This document shows, piece by piece, positions 16,481 through 18,843 of a DNA stretch of 18,843 nucleotides (position 1 is its first letter; each line of letters opens with the position of its first letter). The notes under the pieces were generated by a model, which saw only the letters and a program-made list of their open reading frames with translations, ran no database searches and was not told the origin of the DNA. A program made the translations under genes and the position numbers. Location of the stretch: NCBI GenBank assembly GCA_947426265.1, contig CANEDJ010000029.1, positions 1 through 18,843 on the forward strand, written 5' to 3'. Source of the DNA: MGBC102946 sp022793145 (GTDB lineage: Bacteria; Bacillota_I; Bacilli_A; RF39; UBA660).

Positions 16481-16765
16481 TCAACGTTCTATCAGCTTTG
16501 CAATAATTTTTTTTGCTTTTAATATTTTGCAATATCTTATATAATTGTTTTCCTTGGAATCATACTTTCTAACTCTCACTACATTGGTAAATACCATATA
16601 GCTAATTTTTCTTTTCTCTAAGTCTTTCAAGTTATTCCAAAATTTTATATCTTTTAATAATTCCTTATCTTGGTCACAAGAAAAATAGCGATTATTTTCA
16701 TTAAATAATACCAAATAATCTTTATGCTTTCTTTTAATAAAATCATATCTTGTTTTTAAACTCAT
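16481..16765 (-). CDS. 94-residue protein, probable reduced MutS domain I-like protein
   Basis: Start chosen at ATG 16765, which has AGGAGG six bases upstream; the open frame continues 37 codons farther, but that part is the repeated leader sequence shared with the cassettes and lacks a ribosome site. The protein is basic and rich in Lys/Asn. HKDYLVLFNENNRYFSCDQD (14-33) has the spacing of the MutS domain I strand-turn and NNLKDLEKRKISYMVFTN (44-61) resembles the 'L..Ll..l.i.Y.v...' half, as if the middle were deleted. The assignment is tentative. Its leader is nearly identical to those between cassettes, so it is probably expressed with them. A strong terminator follows 44 bases after the stop. 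Confidence 0.6.
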   Translation of the reverse strand: MSLKTRYDFIKRKHKDYLVLFNENNRYFSCDQDKELLKDIKFWNNLKDLEKRKISYMVFTNVVRVRKYDSKENNYIRYCKILKAKKIIAKLIER

Positions 16766-16777
16766 TATATACCTCCT

Positions 16778-16893
16778 GAAAGTAAAACGTATTTTACTTT
16801 CTATATATACCTTCTTCTGGATAAAATCCAAGGATAAATGATGTCCTTTAAAATTCTCTATTATAACCTTAATCATAACATCTCATTACATGC
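16778..16893 (-). promoter_or_regulatory. Structured leader L1, in front of the 94-residue MutS-like gene
   Basis: Read on the minus strand from cassette C1: a 45-base conserved stretch with TATAAT (16865-16860), a hairpin TGGAT-TTT-ATCCA (16830-16818), then a 24-bp perfect inverted repeat with arms GAAAGTAAAA and loop TACG (16801-16778), which abuts the AGGAGG of the gene. The -35 region is poor, so promoter status is uncertain. Near-identical copies lie at 17747-17861, 18404-18518 and 18694-18809. Confidence 0.65.
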
Positions 16894-17000
16894 TTAAAGG
16901 GCTGGGCGCACCCCATTGTTAGTGTTGTTCGCGTTGTTCCAGCTGACATTCCCGCTCGTATTCACATTCCACACGTTATTCGAGTTGCCGCTATTAGGAG
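16894..17000 (-). repeat. Variable-region-like cassette C1
   Basis: Minus-strand reading: PNSGNSNNVWNVNTSGNV, then SWNNANNTNNGVRPAL-stop. It is GC-richer than its flanks and lacks the GGACGTTACA block seen before other copies. The ACG codon of the common form is TCG here (A to T). No start codon or upstream ORF is attached. It is the last copy before the MutS-like gene leader. Confidence 0.85.
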
Positions 17001-17036
17001 CCTCAATTTAATTTTTATACATTTACCCTTTTTTCA

Positions 17037-17144
17037 TTAAAGGATTGGGCGCACCCCAGGAGTAGTGTTGTTCGCGTTGGTGTTCGTGACATTCCCGCTC
17101 GTATTCACATTCCACACGTTATTCGTGTTGCTGCTATTAGGGTG
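17037..17144 (-). repeat. Variable-region-like cassette C2
   Basis: Minus-strand reading: PNSSNTNNVWNVNTSGNV, then TNTNANNTTPGVRPIL-stop. GVRPIL class. No leader follows its stop; C1 begins (upstream block) only ~26 bases on. One G-to-A change gives AGC for GGC. Confidence 0.85.
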
Positions 17145-17290
17145 CTGTTTTTGTATTACATTTACCCGTTATTTTAAATTTGTATTGTTGAAAAATCCAT
17201 AAACATATATTCTTATTACATTCAAGCTCTTCCATTATTCTGTCATAAATATTATTTAAGCATATATTCTATATTTTAATTTTCAAAAAT

Positions 17291-17407
17291 TTAAAGGATT
17301 GGGCGCACCCCATTACTGTTGTTCGCGTTGTTCCAGTCGACATTCCCGTTCGTATGCACAATCCACACGTTATTCGTGTTGCCGCTATTAGGAGTGTAAC
17401 GTCCTTT
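17291..17407 (-). repeat. Variable-region-like cassette C3
   Basis: Minus-strand reading: GRYTPNSGNTNNVWIVHTNG, then NVDWNNANNSNGVRPIL-stop. AAT codons of the common form read ATT (Ile) and CAT (His); AAC TGG follows as GAC TGG. GVRPIL class. The 147 bases between C2 and C3 (17145-17290) are AT-rich with no feature I can name. Confidence 0.85.
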
Positions 17408-17499
17408 ATTTTACTTACATTTAACCTTTATTCAAATCTATTTCATATTTCATCTTACAAGAAAAAAATTTCATTTCTATGTATATTATTTTATAAACT

Positions 17500-17567
17500 C
17501 AATTAAGAATAAACATTATCCTTTAAAATTTCTATTACAACTTTAACCATCATATTTAATTACTTCA
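17500..17567 (-). promoter_or_regulatory. Degenerate copy of the leader after C4
   Basis: The stretch matches the cassette-proximal half of the other leaders with many substitutions (CATTATCCTTTAAAAT, CTATTACAAC, TTTAACCATCAT). Its TATAAT is changed to TGTAAT on the minus strand and no hairpins remain. It looks like a decayed leader. Confidence 0.5.
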
Positions 17568-17687
17568 TTAAAGGGCTGGGCGCACCCCAGGAGTAGTCCA
17601 GTTCGCGTTGTTGTTGTTGACATTCCCGCTCGTATGCACATACCACACGTTATCCGAGTTGCCACTATTAGGAGTGTAACGTCCTTT
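17568..17687 (-). repeat. Variable-region-like cassette C4
   Basis: Minus-strand reading: GRYTPNSGNSDNVWYVHTSG, then NVNNNNANWTTPGVRPAL-stop. Adenine changes: ACG to TCG, AAT to GAT, AAT to TAT, AAT to CAT; one AAC is replaced by TGG. It keeps the run of four AAC codons (Asn) and so may be closest to a template in that part. Confidence 0.85.
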
Positions 17688-17746
17688 TGCTCACATCTAC
17701 CCTATATAGTTAAAATCTGTTTTTATTTATCATTATACACTTATTA

Positions 17747-17861
17747 AAAATAAGACGTATCTTATTTTATATATATACCATTTTCTGGATAAAATCCAAG
17801 GATAAATGATGTCCTTTAAAATTCTCTATTATAACCTTAATCATAACATCTCATTACATGC
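17747..17861 (-). promoter_or_regulatory. Structured leader L2, between C5 and C4
   Basis: Same layout as L1: TATAAT (17833-17828), hairpin TGGAT-TTT-ATCCA (17798-17786), and an inverted repeat with arms AAAATAAGA/TCTTATTTT and loop TACG (17768-17747). The arms differ in sequence from L1 but pair perfectly. Confidence 0.65.
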
Positions 17862-17981
17862 TTAAAGGGCTGGGCGCACCCCATTGTTAGTGTTGTTCGC
17901 GTTCGGTGTGTTGACATTCCCGTTCGTATTCACAGCCCACACGTTATTCGTGTTGCCGCTATTAGGAGTGTAACGTCCTTT
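17862..17981 (-). repeat. Variable-region-like cassette C5
   Basis: Minus-strand reading: GRYTPNSGNTNNVWAVNTNG, then NVNTPNANNTNNGVRPAL-stop. The AAT after GTG TGG is GCT (Ala), a change at both adenines with the T kept. The N-T-P-N block matches C6. A conserved GGGTAAATGTGAGTATAG precedes it. Confidence 0.85.
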
Positions 17982-18041
17982 ACTATACTCACATTTACCC
18001 TACAATCAATTTTTTCATTATAAATTATTATTTTAGCACGT

Positions 18042-18158
18042 TTAAAGGATTGGGCGCACCCCATTAGTGTTGTTCGCGTTCGGTGTGTTGACATTCCCGT
18101 CTGTACGCACGCGCCACACGTTATTCGTGTCGCCGCTATTAGGAGTGCAACATCCTTT
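18042..18158 (-). repeat. Variable-region-like cassette C6
   Basis: Minus-strand reading: GCCTPNSGDTNNVWRVRTDG, then NVNTPNANNTNGVRPIL-stop. Changes include AAC to GAC, AAT to CGC and CGT, and GAC at the AGC/AAC position. It forms a tandem pair with C7 (177-bp period), sharing almost identical spacers. Confidence 0.85.
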
Positions 18159-18218
18159 ACTATACTTACATTTACCCTATAATTAATTTTTTCATTATAA
18201 ATTATTATTTTAGCACGT

Positions 18219-18335
18219 TTAAAGGATTGGGCGCACCCCATTGTTGTTGTTCGCGTTGTTGTTCGTGACATACCCGCTCGTATTCACAAGCCACACGTTA
18301 ATCGTGTTGCCGCTATTAGGAGTGCAATGTCTCTT
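18219..18335 (-). repeat. Variable-region-like cassette C7
   Basis: Minus-strand reading: CTPNSGNTINVWLVNTSG, then YVTNNNANNNNGVRPIL-stop. AAT codons changed to ATT (Ile), CTT (Leu) and TAT (Tyr), all at adenines. GVRPIL class. Confidence 0.85.
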
Positions 18336-18403
18336 ACTATATTCACATTTACCCTATATAATCAAAATCAATCTTTTATTTATTTTTTACTATATACTCA
18401 CTA

Positions 18404-18518
18404 AAAATAAGACTTATCCTATTTTATATATATACTCTTTTTTGGATAAAATCCAAGGATAAATGATGTCCTTTAAAATTCTCTATTATAACCTTAATCA
18501 TAACATCTCATTACATGC
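18404..18518 (-). promoter_or_regulatory. Structured leader L3, between C8 and C7
   Basis: TATAAT (18490-18485), hairpin TTGGAT-TTT-ATCCAA (18456-18442), and inverted repeat AAAATAAGA/TCCTATTTT (18404-18425). The single mismatch in the latter is a G-U wobble in the minus-strand RNA. Confidence 0.6.
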
Positions 18519-18635
18519 TTAAAGGGCTGGGCGCACCCCATTACTGTTGTTCGCGTTGTTAGTGTTGACATTCCCGTTCGTATTCACATTCCACACGTTA
18601 TTCGTGTCGCCGCTCCAAGGAGTGTAACGTCCTTT
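18519..18635 (-). repeat. Variable-region-like cassette C8
   Basis: Minus-strand reading: GRYTPWSGDTNNVWNVNTNG, then NVNTNNANNSNGVRPAL-stop. AAT is replaced by TGG after CCT, and AAC by GAC. GVRPAL class. An in-frame ATG 13 codons before the Pro exists (ATG GGT AAA TGT), but it has no convincing ribosome site. Confidence 0.85.
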
Positions 18636-18693
18636 ACTATACTCACATTTACCCATTAATTCTATAAAAAATAATAAACTTACATACAGAATT

Positions 18694-18809
18694 GAAATAG
18701 AACGTATCCCATTTCACATATATACATTTTTTTGAACATTAGTTCAAGGATAAGAGATGTCCTTTAAAATTCTCTATTATAACCTTAATCATAACATCTC
18801 ATTACACGC
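18694..18809 (-). promoter_or_regulatory. Structured leader L4, between C9 and C8
   Basis: TATAAT (18781-18776). The second hairpin has a different sequence, TTGAAC/GTTCAA with a 4-base loop (18732-18747), but is still perfectly paired. The inverted repeat GAAATAGAA/TCCCATTTC (18694-18715) has two mismatches, both G-U wobbles in the minus-strand RNA. Confidence 0.6.
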
Positions 18810-18843
18810 TTAAAGGGCTGGGCGCACCCCAGGAGTAGTGTTG
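18810..18843 (-). repeat. Variable-region-like cassette C9, cut by the window edge
   Basis: Only the 3' end is present: NTTPGVRPAL-stop on the minus strand. Whether this is another orphan cassette or the true C-terminus of a target gene cannot be told here. Confidence 0.75.

Noticed and set aside
16766..16876. N-terminal extension of the 94-residue protein
   Set aside because: The extra 37 codons are the repeated leader with hairpins; AGGAGG stands before the inner ATG at 16765.
17930..18271. 113-codon minus-strand ORF spanning C5 to C7
   Set aside because: It is a shifted frame across two tandem units (giving a repeated GCAQSFKRAKIII peptide); the frame shared by all cassettes is another one and there is no ribosome site.
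16894..18635. One of the cassettes being the template repeat
   Set aside because: No copy carries adenine-rich Asn codons at every variable position; C4 and C7 are closest in parts but each is changed elsewhere.
16894..18843. CRISPR array
   Set aside because: Repeats are ~110-120 bp, vary at set codons, have irregular AT-rich spacers that resemble one another, and no cas gene is visible.
16894..18843. Integron cassette array
   Set aside because: No attC-type imperfect palindromes, no integrase, and the units carry no complete ORF.
1..18843. tRNA or rRNA genes
   Set aside because: No stretch with conserved TPsiC/GGTTCRANTCC-type or rRNA sequence was seen.

Overview
The window is a piece of a very AT-rich, low-GC Gram-positive (Bacillota) chromosome. 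The evidence is the lineage-typical gene set (SpoIID, SpoIIR, WhiA, YvcK/GlmR, WalJ, a GdpP-type DHH protein next to rplI and dnaB, a DUF1146 protein next to rpiB), AGGAGG-type ribosome sites and TATAAT/TTGACA-type promoters. SpoIID and SpoIIR point to an endospore former or a relative that keeps engulfment genes. An uncultured gut Bacilli-like lineage is my guess; no rRNA is present to settle it.

Layout. Bases 1-2976 (minus strand): rpiB, a DUF1146 membrane protein, a serine beta-lactamase-like hydrolase and spoIID, with the start of one more gene leaving the left edge. Bases 2989-3534 hold a decayed pseudogene. Bases 3618-7394 (plus strand) are one operon of three FemA/FemX-like peptidoglycan aminoacyltransferases, with a clear promoter and a bidirectional terminator. 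Bases 7435-13555 (minus) are a housekeeping operon read as DHH phosphodiesterase, rplI, dnaB, LysM-G5-M23 peptidase, walJ, rlmH and then spoIIR behind a terminator. Bases 13680-13920 hold a small MITE-like element inserted at the whiA terminator, with a 25-bp direct repeat. Bases 13899-15807 are glmR-whiA.

Bases 15830-18843 are the unusual part. Two small proteins resembling MutS domain I lie downstream (on the minus strand) of at least nine ~110-120 bp, relatively GC-rich repeat cassettes set in AT-rich, ORF-free spacers. Read on the minus strand, each cassette ends like the variable C-terminus of a C-type-lectin-fold target protein of a diversity-generating retroelement (DGR): Asn-rich, GVWNVNTSGNV-like, ending GVRPAL or GVRPIL and a stop. 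The copies differ mainly at adenines of AAT/AAC codons (N to D, Y, H, I, A, L, R, S), the mark of DGR mutagenic retrohoming. No complete target gene, reverse transcriptase or recognisable unmutated template repeat is in the window, so this looks like an array of orphan variable-region cassettes, with the RT expected beyond the right edge or elsewhere.

Several cassettes are followed by a shared ~115-bp leader carrying a TATAAT-like box and two hairpins. In one leader the second hairpin has a changed sequence but intact pairing; in the other hairpin, most of the differences between leaders are G-U wobbles in the minus-strand RNA. The same leader sits in front of the MutS-like gene, tying it to the array. 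My reading is a DGR-linked cassette reservoir, a combination I do not recognise as described; its function is inferred.
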